Part shown: positions 56,403 through 64,000 of the stretch, in pieces | How the letters are laid out: every line of letters begins with the position of its first letter | Position numbering within the stretch: the stretch's first letter is position 1 | Source of the DNA: an uncultured Erythrobacter sp. | GTDB taxonomy: Bacteria; Pseudomonadota; Alphaproteobacteria; Sphingomonadales; Sphingomonadaceae | Reading direction: 5' to 3' | Length of the DNA: 64,000 bases | NCBI GenBank assembly: GCA_947499095.1 | Contig: CANMMR010000002.1 | Location: 248,001 to 312,000, forward strand | Made by a program: the position numbers and the translations under genes | Notes under the pieces: generated by a model | What the model saw: the letters and a program-made list of their open reading frames with translations, nothing else | Told to the model about the DNA's origin: nothing | Database searches by the model: none

Positions 56403-57347
56403 ATGATTTCCTACCTCGAATTCGAGAAGCCGGTCGCCGAGCTTGAACAGCGCATCGCCGAATTGCGCGCCGCCGCAGAAGGCGACGATGTCGATATCTC
56501 CAACGAGCTGCAGCGGCTCGAGCTGAAGAGCTCGGCGCTCCTCACCAGCACATACGAAACGCTGACCCCGTGGCAGAAGACGCAGGTCGCTCGCCATCCC
56601 TCGCGCCCGCATTTCCGCGATTACGTGGAGTATGCTTTCGACGAGTTCGTCCCGCTCGGCGGAGATCGGTCTTACGGCGAGGACGAGGCAATCCTTGGCG
56701 GTTTCGCCAAACTCGATGGGCGCAAGGTCGTCCTGATCGGTCACGAGAAAGGCAACGACACGGCCAGCCGCCTGCGCCACAATTTCGGCATGGGCAAGCC
56801 GGAAGGCTATCGCAAGGCGATCCGGCTGATGGAGCTGGCGGGGCGCTTCGATCTGCCGGTCGTTACGCTGGTCGACACTTCGGGCGCGTTTCCCGGCGTC
56901 GAGGCCGAGGAGCGCGGGCAGGCGGAAGCCATCGCCCGCTCGACCGAGGCGTGCCTCGCGCTACCGGTTCCCATGGTCGCAGCAATTGTGGGCGAGGGCG
57001 GGTCCGGCGGTGCCGTCGCTCTCGCGAGCGCCGAGCGCGTGCTCATGATGGAGCACGCGGTCTACTCGGTGATTTCCCCCGAAGGCTGCGCTTCGATCCT
57101 CTGGCGCACGGCCGAAAAAGCGCCCGATGCAGCCGAGGCGATGAAGGTGACAGCGCAAGATCTCGAAGGCCTCGGCGTGATCGATCGAATCGTCGCCGAA
57201 CCCGTCGGTGGTGCTCATCGCGATCCGCGTGCAGCGGCAACTTCGCTGGGCGATGCGATTGCCGAAGAATTGGACAAGCTCGGTCGCCATTCGGCAGACG
57301 AGCTCAAACAGATGCGCGAAGAGCGTTTTCTCCGCATCGCAGGCTAG
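56403..57347 (+). CDS. accA: Acetyl-CoA carboxylase carboxyltransferase alpha subunit
   Basis: 314-residue subunit of acetyl-CoA carboxylase, the first committed step of fatty acid synthesis. Starts MISYLEFEKPVAELEQRIAE and has the carboxyltransferase features FVPLGGDRSYGEDEAILGG, TLVDTSGAFPGVEAEERGQA and EGGSGGAVALAS. The accD partner is not in the window. Nine bases separate it from xerD. Confidence 0.96.
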   Translation: MISYLEFEKPVAELEQRIAELRAAAEGDDVDISNELQRLELKSSALLTSTYETLTPWQKTQVARHPSRPHFRDYVEYAFDEFVPLGGDRSYGEDEAILGGFAKLDGRKVVLIGHEKGNDTASRLRHNFGMGKPEGYRKAIRLMELAGRFDLPVVTLVDTSGAFPGVEAEERGQAEAIARSTEACLALPVPMVAAIVGEGGSGGAVALASAERVLMMEHAVYSVISPEGCASILWRTAEKAPDAAEAMKVTAQDLEGLGVIDRIVAEPVGGAHRDPRAAATSLGDAIAEELDKLGRHSADELKQMREERFLRIAG

Positions 57348-57365
57348 CGATGCATTCGCTCGGCG

Positions 57366-57391
57366 GGAACAAAGCGACCCGCCGCCATGTT
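57366..57391 (+). promoter_or_regulatory. Weak EcfG-type promoter candidate before the M48 protease
   Basis: GGAAC at 57366-57370, 17-base spacer, TGTT at 57388-57391; one mismatch from consensus. 61 bases before the ATG. Low confidence. Confidence 0.25.
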
Positions 57392-57452
57392 CTCTCATGC
57401 GTACACGAACTTAGACCGCCAACCGGCGCTCGTTACGCAAGGGGAACACCTC

Positions 57453-58928
57453 ATGTCGCGCTCCAAGTCCATACTCGCTGCAACAACCGCATCGCTGTCG
57501 CTCGCCCTGGCGGGATGCGCGGCCGTCGGGAGCGGACCGATCCCCGATTCGTCGGCTCCGATTACGCAGAGCGAGGCACAGATGGGTGCCGAGGCCCACC
57601 CGCAGCTCCTGAGCGAATTCGGCGGCGCCATGACCGGGTCGCAAGCGCAATACGTCGAGCAGGTCGGCCAGAATATCGCGGTGCAGTCGGGGCTGGGCAA
57701 TGCTCGCAGCGCCTTTACGGTGTCGCTGCTCAACAGCTCGGTCAACAACGCTTTCGCTATCCCAGGCGGCTATGTCTACACGACGCGCCAGCTCGTTGCC
57801 CTGATGAACAACGAGGCCGAGCTTGCCGGTGTTCTCGGCCATGAAGTCGGCCACGTGGCCGCACGCCACTCGCAGCGCCGCCAACAGGCCGCGCAGCGCA
57901 ACACTTTGCTCGGAGCAGCCGGCGCGATCCTGTCGGGAATCCTTCTCGGCAATTCCGGCCTCGGCCAGCAGGTCGGACAGACGCTGCTCCAAGGTTCGCA
58001 GCTTCTGACACTGCGCTTCTCGCGCTCGCAGGAATTGGAGGCCGATGAACTCGGCATTCGCTACCTCAACCAGGCCGGCTACGACCCGCGAGCGATGGCA
58101 ACGGTGCTGAACAGTCTCGCCCAGCAGAATGCGCTCGACGCCCGTGTGCAGGGCCGCGATAATGCGACTGTACCGGAATGGGCATCGACTCACCCGGATC
58201 CCGCCAGCCGTGTCCAGACCGCGCTGTCCAAGGCTCAAGGAATGACCGGTGTCACCAATCGCGACACGTTCCTCAGCCGGATCGACGGTTTGCTCTATGG
58301 CGACGATCCCCAGCAAGGGGTGATCGAGGGGCGTGAATTCATTCACCCCGAACTCCGCCTCGCCTTCAGCGCACCGCAGGGTTTCTACATGGTCAACGGC
58401 ACGCGGGCGGTAACCGTCAACGGGCAGAGCGGCCGCGCGCAATTTACGCTCGCGCCGTACCGTGGCGACCTTAATTCCTACGTCTCGACGGTATTTGCCA
58501 ATCTAAGCTCGGAACAGAACCTGCGTCCGCAATCGATCCAGCGCACGACGGTGAATGGCTTGCCGGCAGCTTATGGCTCGGCTCGCGTGCAGTCGGGCAA
58601 TGGCCAGGTCGACGTGACGGTGTTCGCATACGAGTTCGCCAACGATCGCGCTTATCACTTCACTGCGATCACACCTGCAGGCCAGGCGAGCGCGTTCAAC
58701 GCGATGTTCTCGTCCATGCGACGCATCAGCGCGCAGCAGGCGGGCACTGTGATCCCGCGCGTCGTCGATGTGGTGACGGTGCGCAGCGGCGATTCGGTGG
58801 CATCGCTCGCACGCAACATGGCCTATGACGACAACCAGGTTGCGCGCTTCCGCGTGCTCAACGGCTTGTCCTCGAACGAGGAAGTCAGGGCCGGCCAGAA
58901 AGTGAAGGTCGTCGTCCGCGGCCGCTAA
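57453..58928 (+). CDS. M48-family lipoprotein metalloprotease with LysM-like C-terminus
   Basis: 491 residues. Lipoprotein signal with the lipobox cysteine at about 22 (SLALAGCAAV). The zinc site is H130-E-V-G-H134 with a third ligand later in ELEADELGIRYL. A central region resembles BepA/YfgC-type envelope proteases. The C-terminus (VVTVRSGDSVASLARNM) looks like a LysM peptidoglycan-binding module. Probably works in outer-membrane protein quality control. A longer in-frame start at 57387 is ignored. Confidence 0.88.
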   Translation: MSRSKSILAATTASLSLALAGCAAVGSGPIPDSSAPITQSEAQMGAEAHPQLLSEFGGAMTGSQAQYVEQVGQNIAVQSGLGNARSAFTVSLLNSSVNNAFAIPGGYVYTTRQLVALMNNEAELAGVLGHEVGHVAARHSQRRQQAAQRNTLLGAAGAILSGILLGNSGLGQQVGQTLLQGSQLLTLRFSRSQELEADELGIRYLNQAGYDPRAMATVLNSLAQQNALDARVQGRDNATVPEWASTHPDPASRVQTALSKAQGMTGVTNRDTFLSRIDGLLYGDDPQQGVIEGREFIHPELRLAFSAPQGFYMVNGTRAVTVNGQSGRAQFTLAPYRGDLNSYVSTVFANLSSEQNLRPQSIQRTTVNGLPAAYGSARVQSGNGQVDVTVFAYEFANDRAYHFTAITPAGQASAFNAMFSSMRRISAQQAGTVIPRVVDVVTVRSGDSVASLARNMAYDDNQVARFRVLNGLSSNEEVRAGQKVKVVVRGR

Positions 58929-58958
58929 TTCGAAGGCGCATCGACGATAGGCAAAGAA

Positions 58959-58988
58959 AAAGGCGGCGGGGAAATCCCCACCGCCTTT
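58959..58988. terminator. Intrinsic terminator between the M48 gene and flp pilin
   Basis: Arms AAAGGCGGCGGGGA (58959-58972) and TCCCCACCGCCTTT (58975-58988) pair with one mismatch and are followed by TCTCTTT. It lies between convergent genes. Confidence 0.85.
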
Positions 58989-59006
58989 CTCTTTAGGTTC
59001 GACGGA

Positions 59007-59186
59007 TTAGGCCGAGGTGTTCGCCGAAGCAAGCTCGGTGTCGACCTTGTTGAAGGTCGTCGAGAGTTCGTCGCCCAGGCTGTCCATTGCAGTGATGGCA
59101 GCAACTGCGATGAGCGCAGCAATCAGGCCGTATTCGATAGCGGTGGCGCCTTCTTCGTTACGGCGCAGCTTGTTGAAAAACTTCAT
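59007..59186 (-). CDS. flp: Flp/Fap-type pilin
   Basis: 59-residue pre-pilin: basic leader ending in glycine, then the prepilin cleavage pattern G-A-T-A-I-E-Y-G-L-I, followed by a membrane helix. The protein starts MKFFNKLRRNEEGATAIEYG. It would form the Tad pilus fibre; no tad assembly genes are in this window. GGAGAC precedes the ATG. A second copy lies 120 bases away. Confidence 0.92.
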   Translation of the reverse strand: MKFFNKLRRNEEGATAIEYGLIAALIAVAAITAMDSLGDELSTTFNKVDTELASANTSA

Positions 59187-59304
59187 GTGTCGTCTCCTGG
59201 TTCAGTCTTCATTCCCGGCCCTCTCCGAACAATCGGTTCGAGCGATCCTTGAATTGCCATCGACGTGTTGAAAAATTCCTAACACAATCGATTGCCTGTT
59301 TCCC

Positions 59305-59484
59305 TCACGCTCCCGTAACGGCCACAATCGCGGCCTCAACATTGTTCCACATCGTAATCGTCTGAGTGCCGAATGACTCTACAGCACCGATCATGGCGAG
59401 GAAGATGAGGGCGAGGATCAGCCCGTATTCGACGGCAGTCGCACCGCGTTCGTCGCGTCCCAGAACTTTCAGGAATTTGACCAT
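59305..59484 (-). CDS. Second Flp/Fap-type pilin
   Basis: 59-residue paralogue of the neighbouring pilin, starting MVKFLKVLGRDERGATAVEYGL with the same G-A-T-A-V-E-Y processing site. The C-terminal half differs (ESFGTQTITMWNNVEAAIVA). The ATG at 59484 matches the partner; upstream in-frame extensions to 59574 are not homologous. Two pilins in tandem suggest a major and a minor subunit or recent duplication. Confidence 0.9.
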   Translation of the reverse strand: MVKFLKVLGRDERGATAVEYGLILALIFLAMIGAVESFGTQTITMWNNVEAAIVAVTGA

Positions 59485-59575
59485 TTGAACGATGCCTCTT
59501 TCGCCGCGTTGTCGAAGCTGACATCGGCGGGATACGAGTTGGACCGTTAAGAAAAAGTTGAGGAGCTTCTCCACT

Positions 59576-59998
59576 TTGCAAAAAATTCCGACATGGATCC
59601 CGGTGGTCGCTCTGGCTTTAAGGGATGGTCATGGGCGCTGGCTGATGCATCGCCGACCGGCAGGCAAACACCACGCCGGCCTGTGGGAATTTCCCGGCGG
59701 AAAGGTCGAGAACGGCGAGAATCCGTCACAGGCCCTGTGTCGCGAGATAGAGGAAGAGCTTGGGTACCGTCTCGAAAACGATGCGTTACAGCCGGCGGGT
59801 TTCGCGCAGGAGCGGACGTCGGACAGTAGCACGCAAATTGTAATTCTTCTTTACACTTTGGTGTGGGACGGGAGCGCAGTGTCGCCATTAGAGGGAGGTC
59901 AAGTCGGCTGGTTCCGGCCAGAGGAGATCGACATGCTGGACAAGCCGCCGCTCGACGTGGCGCTGGCTCGCGGTCTGTTCGAAAAAGCTTTGCATTAG
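59576..59998 (+). CDS. Nudix hydrolase, MutT-like
   Basis: 140-residue (deoxy)nucleoside triphosphate pyrophosphohydrolase. The Nudix box GGKVENGENPSQALCREIEE plus ELG is complete, and the WLMHRRPAGKHHAGLWEFPG lead-in is MutT-like, so removal of oxidised dGTP is likely. No ATG is available; the TTG at 59576 with AGGAG ten bases upstream is preferred over the TTG at 59558. It is divergent from the second flp gene. The tRNA-Arg promoter starts just after its stop. Confidence 0.88.
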   Translation: MQKIPTWIPVVALALRDGHGRWLMHRRPAGKHHAGLWEFPGGKVENGENPSQALCREIEEELGYRLENDALQPAGFAQERTSDSSTQIVILLYTLVWDGSAVSPLEGGQVGWFRPEEIDMLDKPPLDVALARGLFEKALH

Positions 59999-60001
59999 GG
60001 A

Positions 60002-60029
60002 TTGCCAAGGCATGGCGCCCCCCTTATGT
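60002..60029 (+). promoter_or_regulatory. Promoter of tRNA-Arg
   Basis: TTGCCA at 60002-60007, 16-base spacer, TTATGT at 60024-60029, 13 bases before the tRNA. The geometry is the same as for the tRNA-Gln promoter. Confidence 0.5.
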
Positions 60030-60042
60030 GGCCCCCTCCAAC

Positions 60043-60119
60043 GCGCCAGTAGCTCAGCTGGATAGAGTACCTGACTACGAATCAGGCGGTCGGAGGTTCG
60101 AATCCTTCCTGGCGCGCCA
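60043..60119 (+). tRNA. tRNA-Arg (ACG)
   Basis: 77 bases with encoded CCA. Acceptor GCGCCAG pairs with CTGGCGC. Anticodon stem CCTGA/TCAGG with loop CTACGAA places ACG at the anticodon, the form that reads CGN after A-to-I editing. A terminator follows directly. Confidence 0.97.
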
Positions 60120-60156
60120 AAAAAGCCCATGACCTGTGAAGGTCGTGGGCTTTTTT
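60119..60156 (+). terminator. Intrinsic terminator after tRNA-Arg
   Basis: 17-base arms from 60119 and to 60156 pair with one G-T wobble around a GTGA loop, ending in T6. The last A of the tRNA CCA is the first base of the stem. Confidence 0.9.
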
Positions 60157-60239
60157 GGTTCCGGCGTGTGGAAGGCTCGAAGGCCGGGCCGCGATCCAGC
60201 GAAGGCCAATCCAATCCGCAAACTGTCGAAGGCGCTCTG

Positions 60240-60632
60240 TCAGGCTTCGTCTTCGAGACGGTGCATGTCGTCGTCGCTGAAGCCGAAATGATGACCCGCC
60301 TCATGCACCACCACGTGGCGGACGAGATCGTGCATCTGCACGCCGGTCGCGCGCCATTCGGCGATCAGCGGCTCTCGGAACAGCCATATGCGGGCCGGCA
60401 TGCGCCCACTGCTCCAGATCGACCGGTCGGGTAGCGCTTCGCCTTCGTACAGCCCGGTCAGCTCCCATTTGTCCGACAAGTCGACCGCCTCGAGTTGTTC
60501 GGGGGTAGCGAAATCTTCCACCTGCAGAACGATATCGCGTATTTTTTCGCGAAATTCGGCGGGGAGGGCACGGACGACCGCTTCGGCCATTTGTTGCATC
60601 TGTTGTGCGCAGGGGCCGGGGCGGTGGTGCAT
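60240..60632 (-). CDS. Zincin-like metallopeptidase family protein
   Basis: 130 residues, the small metallopeptidase family related to MMP-like zincins. The site is HEAGHHFGFSDDDMHRLEDE with the HExxH motif near the C-terminus. LFREPLIAEW precedes it. The ATG at 60632 gives the family length; the longer ORF to 60674 is not supported. Divergent from the hemerythrin gene. Confidence 0.87.
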   Translation of the reverse strand: MHHRPGPCAQQMQQMAEAVVRALPAEFREKIRDIVLQVEDFATPEQLEAVDLSDKWELTGLYEGEALPDRSIWSSGRMPARIWLFREPLIAEWRATGVQMHDLVRHVVVHEAGHHFGFSDDDMHRLEDEA

Positions 60633-60676
60633 GGTGTTCCGGATATGGGAGCCGCAGGTGCCGCGCGCAAGCAAGC

Positions 60677-60701
60677 GGAACCCGTATCACCTTCGCCTGT
60701 T
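60677..60701 (+). promoter_or_regulatory. Probable EcfG promoter of the hemerythrin gene
   Basis: GGAAC at 60677-60681, 16-base spacer, TGTT at 60698-60701; one mismatch from GGAAC-N16-CGTT and the same spacing as the csbD promoter. 22 bases before the ATG. Confidence 0.5.
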
Positions 60702-60723
60702 GAACAGGCAAAGGAGACAAGCC

Positions 60724-61215
60724 ATGGCCACGAACACCGAAATATTCGACCGCCTCAAGCAGGATCACAACACCCATCGCGAGCTGCTCGACAAACTGCT
60801 GGAGACGAGCGGCGACAGCAGCGAACGCGAAGAGCTTTTCACCGAGCTTACCAAGGAGCTGAAAAGCCACGCTGCGGCGGAAGAACAGGCCCTGTACTCG
60901 ACCATGCTCCGCAAGCCTCCCACGACCGACGAGACCCGTCATTCCGTTGCCGAACACCACGAGATCGACGAGGCTCTGAACGATCTTGCGGCGACCGACA
61001 TGTCGTCCAGCGCTTGGCTGACGAAGTTCAAGGAATTCGACCACCAGTATCGCCATCACATCGACGAGGAAGAAGAGGACCATTTCCCGGACTTCGAAAA
61101 TTACCTCGACGATAAGGACCGCGCGCACATGGAAAAGGTCTTCGACCGCCGCAAGGAAGAGGAAAAGGCCGAAGCCGAAGTGACGCCCGAGAAGAAAGAG
61201 GACGCGAAGGAATAG
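60724..61215 (+). CDS. Hemerythrin-domain protein
   Basis: 163 residues; a hemerythrin/HHE four-helix bundle that binds a di-iron centre. Ligand candidates are in KQDHNTHRELLDKL, ELKSHAAAEEQALY, AEHHEIDEAL, and HQYRHHIDEEEEDHFPDFEN. The C-terminal 30 residues are a Lys/Glu tail. Such proteins are often part of the general stress response. AAAGGAGAC precedes the ATG. Confidence 0.9.
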   Translation: MATNTEIFDRLKQDHNTHRELLDKLLETSGDSSEREELFTELTKELKSHAAAEEQALYSTMLRKPPTTDETRHSVAEHHEIDEALNDLAATDMSSSAWLTKFKEFDHQYRHHIDEEEEDHFPDFENYLDDKDRAHMEKVFDRRKEEEKAEAEVTPEKKEDAKE

Positions 61216-61230
61216 GCCGGCGTGGGGGGC

Positions 61231-62769
61231 ATGGACACGCATGAGCAGGATCAAACGCAGATCACCCGGCTCGACGATGGTGTCGAGCCGGGTGTTTGGC
61301 GTTACGAAAAAGTCACCAGAGCGGCGGTGATCATCGATGCGGCGGATTATTTCGCCGCTATGCAGGCGGCGATGCTCAAGGCGAAGCACCGCATCTTTTT
61401 GGTCGGATGGGACTTCGACACTCGTATTCATCTCGCCGAAGGGCGCAGCTGGTGGGAGCGCGGCTACAAGGACAAATACCCGGCGCGTCTGGGCAGCTTC
61501 TTTTCTTGGTTGATGCGCAATCGACCGACGCTTGAAATCCGGATCCTGAAATGGAGCTTCGGGGTCTTCAAATTCGTCGTGCGCGGATCGATGTGGTGGG
61601 ACCTGATGCGATGGGCGCGGCATCGCCGGATCGATTTCAAATTCGATAGCGCACATCCGGTCGGGTGCAGCCACCATCAGAAGATTGCCGTTCTCGACAA
61701 TTCCCTCGCTGTGTGCGGCGGGATCGACATGACGGTCAAGCGGTGGGACACGCGCGACCATGCCGAGGACAATCCGCTGCGCAAAACACCGCGCGGTCAG
61801 GACTATGAGCCCTGGCACGATGCCTCGATGATGATGGAAGGCGATATCGCCGACGCGTTGAGCGAATTGGGCCGCGACCGCTGGATCCGCGCCGGCGGCA
61901 CGCCATTGCTGCCGATCCAGAAAAGGGATGAGAGCCTTTGGCCCAAAGGGCTGGAGGCGACGTTCGAAGACGTCGAGATCGGCATCGCCCGCACGCGTGC
62001 CGAGTATCGCGACTGGGAGGAAGTCCGCGAGATCGAGACCCTGTTCGTCGAGCACATCAAGCGGGCGAAGAAATTCATCTACGCGGAAAGCCAGTATTTC
62101 GCGTCGCGCGCGATCGCCGAAGCGATATTGGAGCGGGTACAGGAAGACGATCCGCCGGAAATCGTGATCGTCCATCCCGCGCATGCCGATGGCTGGCTCG
62201 AGCAACAGGCAATGGACCATGCCCGTGCCAAACTAGTCAAATGCATCGAGGATAATGACAAGAAGGGCCGCTTCAGCATCTGGACCCCGGTCAGCGGTAC
62301 CACGCACATCTACGTCCATGCCAAGATGATGATCGTCGACGACGAGATCTTCCGCATCGGTTCGGCCAATATGAACAACCGGTCGATGGGTCTGGACAGC
62401 GAATGCGACGTTTTCGTCGATTGCACGCGCGAAGGTAACGAGCACGCTTGCGAGGCGATCGCGAAAATTCGCTACTCGCTACTCGCCGAACACTGCGGGT
62501 TGAAGGAGGACGAAGTTCCCGAGCTTATCGAGCGACAGGGATCGATGACGGCGATGATCGATCATTCCATTACCGAGGACGGCCGTAATCTGATCCGGTA
62601 CCATCCGCCCGAATTGAACGATGTGCAGGAAGAGGTCGCCGAGAGCGGCATGCTCGATCCAGAACGTCCGGACGATATGTTCGAGCCGTTTGCCAAAGGC
62701 GGCCTTTTCCGCAAAGGGAGCAGGCTCGAACGGGCTCGCAATCGAGGGAAAGGCAAGTGGCGTAAATGA
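61231..62769 (+). CDS. Phospholipase D family protein (cardiolipin-synthase-like)
   Basis: 512 residues with two HKD motifs: HHQKIAVLDNSLAVCGGID and HAKMMIVDDEIFRIGSANMN. The size and layout match bacterial phospholipase D/cardiolipin synthases, but the lack of N-terminal membrane segments makes a soluble phospholipase or phosphatidyltransferase equally likely. ATG at 61231 chosen; GTG three codons earlier is possible. Stop overlaps folE by 4 bases (ATGA). Confidence 0.88.
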   Translation: MDTHEQDQTQITRLDDGVEPGVWRYEKVTRAAVIIDAADYFAAMQAAMLKAKHRIFLVGWDFDTRIHLAEGRSWWERGYKDKYPARLGSFFSWLMRNRPTLEIRILKWSFGVFKFVVRGSMWWDLMRWARHRRIDFKFDSAHPVGCSHHQKIAVLDNSLAVCGGIDMTVKRWDTRDHAEDNPLRKTPRGQDYEPWHDASMMMEGDIADALSELGRDRWIRAGGTPLLPIQKRDESLWPKGLEATFEDVEIGIARTRAEYRDWEEVREIETLFVEHIKRAKKFIYAESQYFASRAIAEAILERVQEDDPPEIVIVHPAHADGWLEQQAMDHARAKLVKCIEDNDKKGRFSIWTPVSGTTHIYVHAKMMIVDDEIFRIGSANMNNRSMGLDSECDVFVDCTREGNEHACEAIAKIRYSLLAEHCGLKEDEVPELIERQGSMTAMIDHSITEDGRNLIRYHPPELNDVQEEVAESGMLDPERPDDMFEPFAKGGLFRKGSRLERARNRGKGKWRK

Positions 62770-63377
62770 GTAGCCTGGTTGGACCAGACGAAGACGATCC
62801 CCGCGGCAAGCCGCCGGTCCCCGAAAATGTGCAGGATGCGATCCGCACGCTGATCGAATGGACGGGTGACGATCCTTCGCGCGAGGGCTTGCTGGATACG
62901 CCTGCGCGCGTGGCGCGCGCGTGGAAGGAATATTGCCTAGGCTATACCGAAGATCCGGCGGTGCATCTCGATCGCGTATTCGAGGAAGTGGGCGGATATA
63001 ACGAGATCGTCCTGCTCAAGGACATCCCGTTCCAGTCGCATTGCGAACACCACATGGCGCCGATCATCGGGAAGGCAGCGATCGCTTACCTCCCGAAGGA
63101 CCGCGTTGTCGGCATTTCGAAGCTTGCGCGAGTCTTGCATGGCTTCGCACGCCGCTTGCAGGTCCAGGAACGGCTGACAGCCGAAGTCGCCGACTGCATC
63201 TGGGAGAATCTCGAGCCGGAAGGCGTCGCCGTCGTGATCGAGGCCTCGCACAGCTGTATGACCGCACGCGGTGTTCGCACGCCCGGGGTGGGCATGATCA
63301 CCAGCCGCATGATGGGGACCTTCCTCGAAGACCAGCGCAGTCGCAAGGAAGTCCTTAGCCTGATGGGTTACGGCTGA
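62766..63377 (+). CDS. folE: GTP cyclohydrolase I
   Basis: 203-residue zinc enzyme starting folate (dihydroneopterin) synthesis from GTP. Zinc ligands are in PFQSHCEHHMAPI and SHSCMTARGVR. The GISKLARVLHGFARRLQVQE stretch is typical of FolE. The unusual neighbour is the phospholipase D family gene that overlaps its start. Confidence 0.96.
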   Translation: MSSLVGPDEDDPRGKPPVPENVQDAIRTLIEWTGDDPSREGLLDTPARVARAWKEYCLGYTEDPAVHLDRVFEEVGGYNEIVLLKDIPFQSHCEHHMAPIIGKAAIAYLPKDRVVGISKLARVLHGFARRLQVQERLTAEVADCIWENLEPEGVAVVIEASHSCMTARGVRTPGVGMITSRMMGTFLEDQRSRKEVLSLMGYG

Positions 63378-63381
63378 CCGC

Positions 63382-63666
63382 TCAATAGCCGATCAGCTTT
63401 TCCAGAAAGCCGCGAGACTTGCGCTTCGGCGCGGTTTCGCCGGCGAGACCGTACAGGTAGTTGCCGAGCTGCACGGCCTGCTTCCGCGTCAGGAAACAAC
63501 GGAAATCGCGCACGTCGTCGGGCTGGTCAGGCGTTTTGCGGGCGCTCTGCATCAGCAACATGATACGCTGCCTCGCCGGACTCGAATCCCAGCCCAGCAG
63601 CACGCCGAAGTCCTTATCGGCGGATGGCTCGGTCGCTATTCCGGTTTCGCTCTTCTTCGCTCCCAT
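63382..63666 (-). CDS. Hypothetical protein
   Basis: 94 residues. The pattern DFGVLLGWDSSPARQRIMLL and CFLTRKQAVQLGNYLYGLAG looks like a conserved small protein of sphingomonads, but I do not know a function. Start ATG at 63666, with a strong hairpin just upstream. Convergent with folE. Confidence 0.7.
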   Translation of the reverse strand: MGAKKSETGIATEPSADKDFGVLLGWDSSPARQRIMLLMQSARKTPDQPDDVRDFRCFLTRKQAVQLGNYLYGLAGETAPKRKSRGFLEKLIGY

Positions 63667-63678
63667 GCGGAAAAGAAT

Positions 63679-63713
63679 GCGCCCCGCCTTGCGATTCGGG
63701 CAAGGCGGGGCGC
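63679..63713 (-). terminator. Intrinsic terminator of the peroxiredoxin gene
   Basis: 14-bp arms 63679-63692 and 63700-63713 pair perfectly with a 7-base loop. On the minus strand the stem is followed by ATTCTTTTCC, so it terminates leftward transcription from the peroxiredoxin gene. Confidence 0.85.
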
Positions 63714-63745
63714 GCTATTGTCCGCAGCCGGGACGGCTTTCGTGA

Positions 63746-64000
63746 TCAGAGCTGGCCGAGCATGTGCTCCGCGCTGGAAACCGAAAAATCGCCCGGCGCT
63801 TCGACGTTGAGTTCCTTCACGACACCGTCTTCGACGACCATCGAATAACGTTGTCCTCGCTTGCCCATGCCGAAGCCGGAGCCGTCCATTGTGAGACCGA
63901 CCGCTTCCGCGAAGTCGCCATTGCCATCGGCCAGCATGGTAATGTCGTCACTGCCGGCAGACGATTTCCACGCCCCCATTACGAACGCATCGTTCACTGC
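63746..64000 (-). CDS. Peroxiredoxin, Prx5 type (5' end outside window)
   Basis: The last 84 residues of an AhpC/TSA-like peroxiredoxin of the Prx5 class. The visible part reads NDAFVMGAWKSSAGSDDITM then GSGFGMGKRGQRYSMVVEDGV and ends SAEHMLGQL. The catalytic cysteine lies in the missing N-terminal half. The terminator listed separately follows its stop. Confidence 0.85.
   Translation of the reverse strand, partial: AVNDAFVMGAWKSSAGSDDITMLADGNGDFAEAVGLTMDGSGFGMGKRGQRYSMVVEDGVVKELNVEAPGDFSVSSAEHMLGQL

Overview
The window looks like chromosomal DNA from an alphaproteobacterium of the order Sphingomonadales, most like the family Erythrobacteraceae (Erythrobacter and relatives). This is inferred from the high GC content, the protein sequences, frequent 4-base stop/start overlaps, GGAAC/CGTT-type promoters of the alphaproteobacterial general stress response, and the gene set (methylmalonyl pathway, Flp pilins, OxyR next to RNase D, XerD next to aroK-aroB). 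It contains no rRNA operon, CRISPR array, prophage or intact transposase. Most of it is ordinary core and near-core genome, with a few decayed genes, repeats and unusual junctions.

0-8 kb: the end of kup, a frameshifted DUF6445 gene, then a leftward run of overlapping genes (GGDEF-EAL protein, dapF, mtaB, ftsY, ispZ). 8-16 kb: an EVE-domain protein, a damaged SDR gene, csbD behind a textbook EcfG promoter, an acetolactate-synthase-like enzyme, an LplT-like transporter, pgsA and a large membrane O-acyltransferase. 16-26 kb: rnd-oxyR (overlapping), aspS, a DUF2383 protein, a secreted serine hydrolase, and the acpP-fabF-mltG-2H phosphoesterase run, with an intrinsic terminator between acpP and fabF.

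26-37 kb: tRNA-Met and tRNA-Gln, the latter followed by a 119-bp tandem repeat carrying the tRNA 3' end; yghU and topoisomerase IB (divergent); a sensor histidine kinase; NAD synthetase with an in-frame DNA-binding-like N-terminal extension; a pirin-azoreductase operon divergent from a LysR regulator; ilvE; a 600-bp non-coding stretch with a 34-bp inverted repeat and a tiny ORF behind a near-perfect ribosome binding site; a lipoprotein and tlyA.

37-50.5 kb: the propionyl-CoA to succinyl-CoA block, all rightward: pccB, mce, scpA and pccA, with bioB (biotin synthase, supplying the PCC cofactor) inside it. It is interrupted by an S9 peptidase, a GST, DUF3445 and LprI-like genes, a REP-like repeat, and two AT-richer foreign-looking ORFs, one broken by a stop codon.

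50.5-64 kb: a cyclase-family hydrolase with aroB and aroK (leftward), diverging from a 44-aa membrane protein, a 618-aa secreted protein of unknown function, xerD and accA; a lipoprotein M48 protease; two Flp pilins; a Nudix hydrolase; tRNA-Arg; a zincin; a hemerythrin protein with a probable EcfG promoter; a phospholipase D family protein overlapping folE; and the end of a peroxiredoxin gene. No clearly novel multi-gene system was found. The best leads are the EcfG promoters, the HTH-NadE fusion, the tRNA-Gln repeat, the 36-kb palindrome/small-ORF region and the foreign ORFs in the propionate block.
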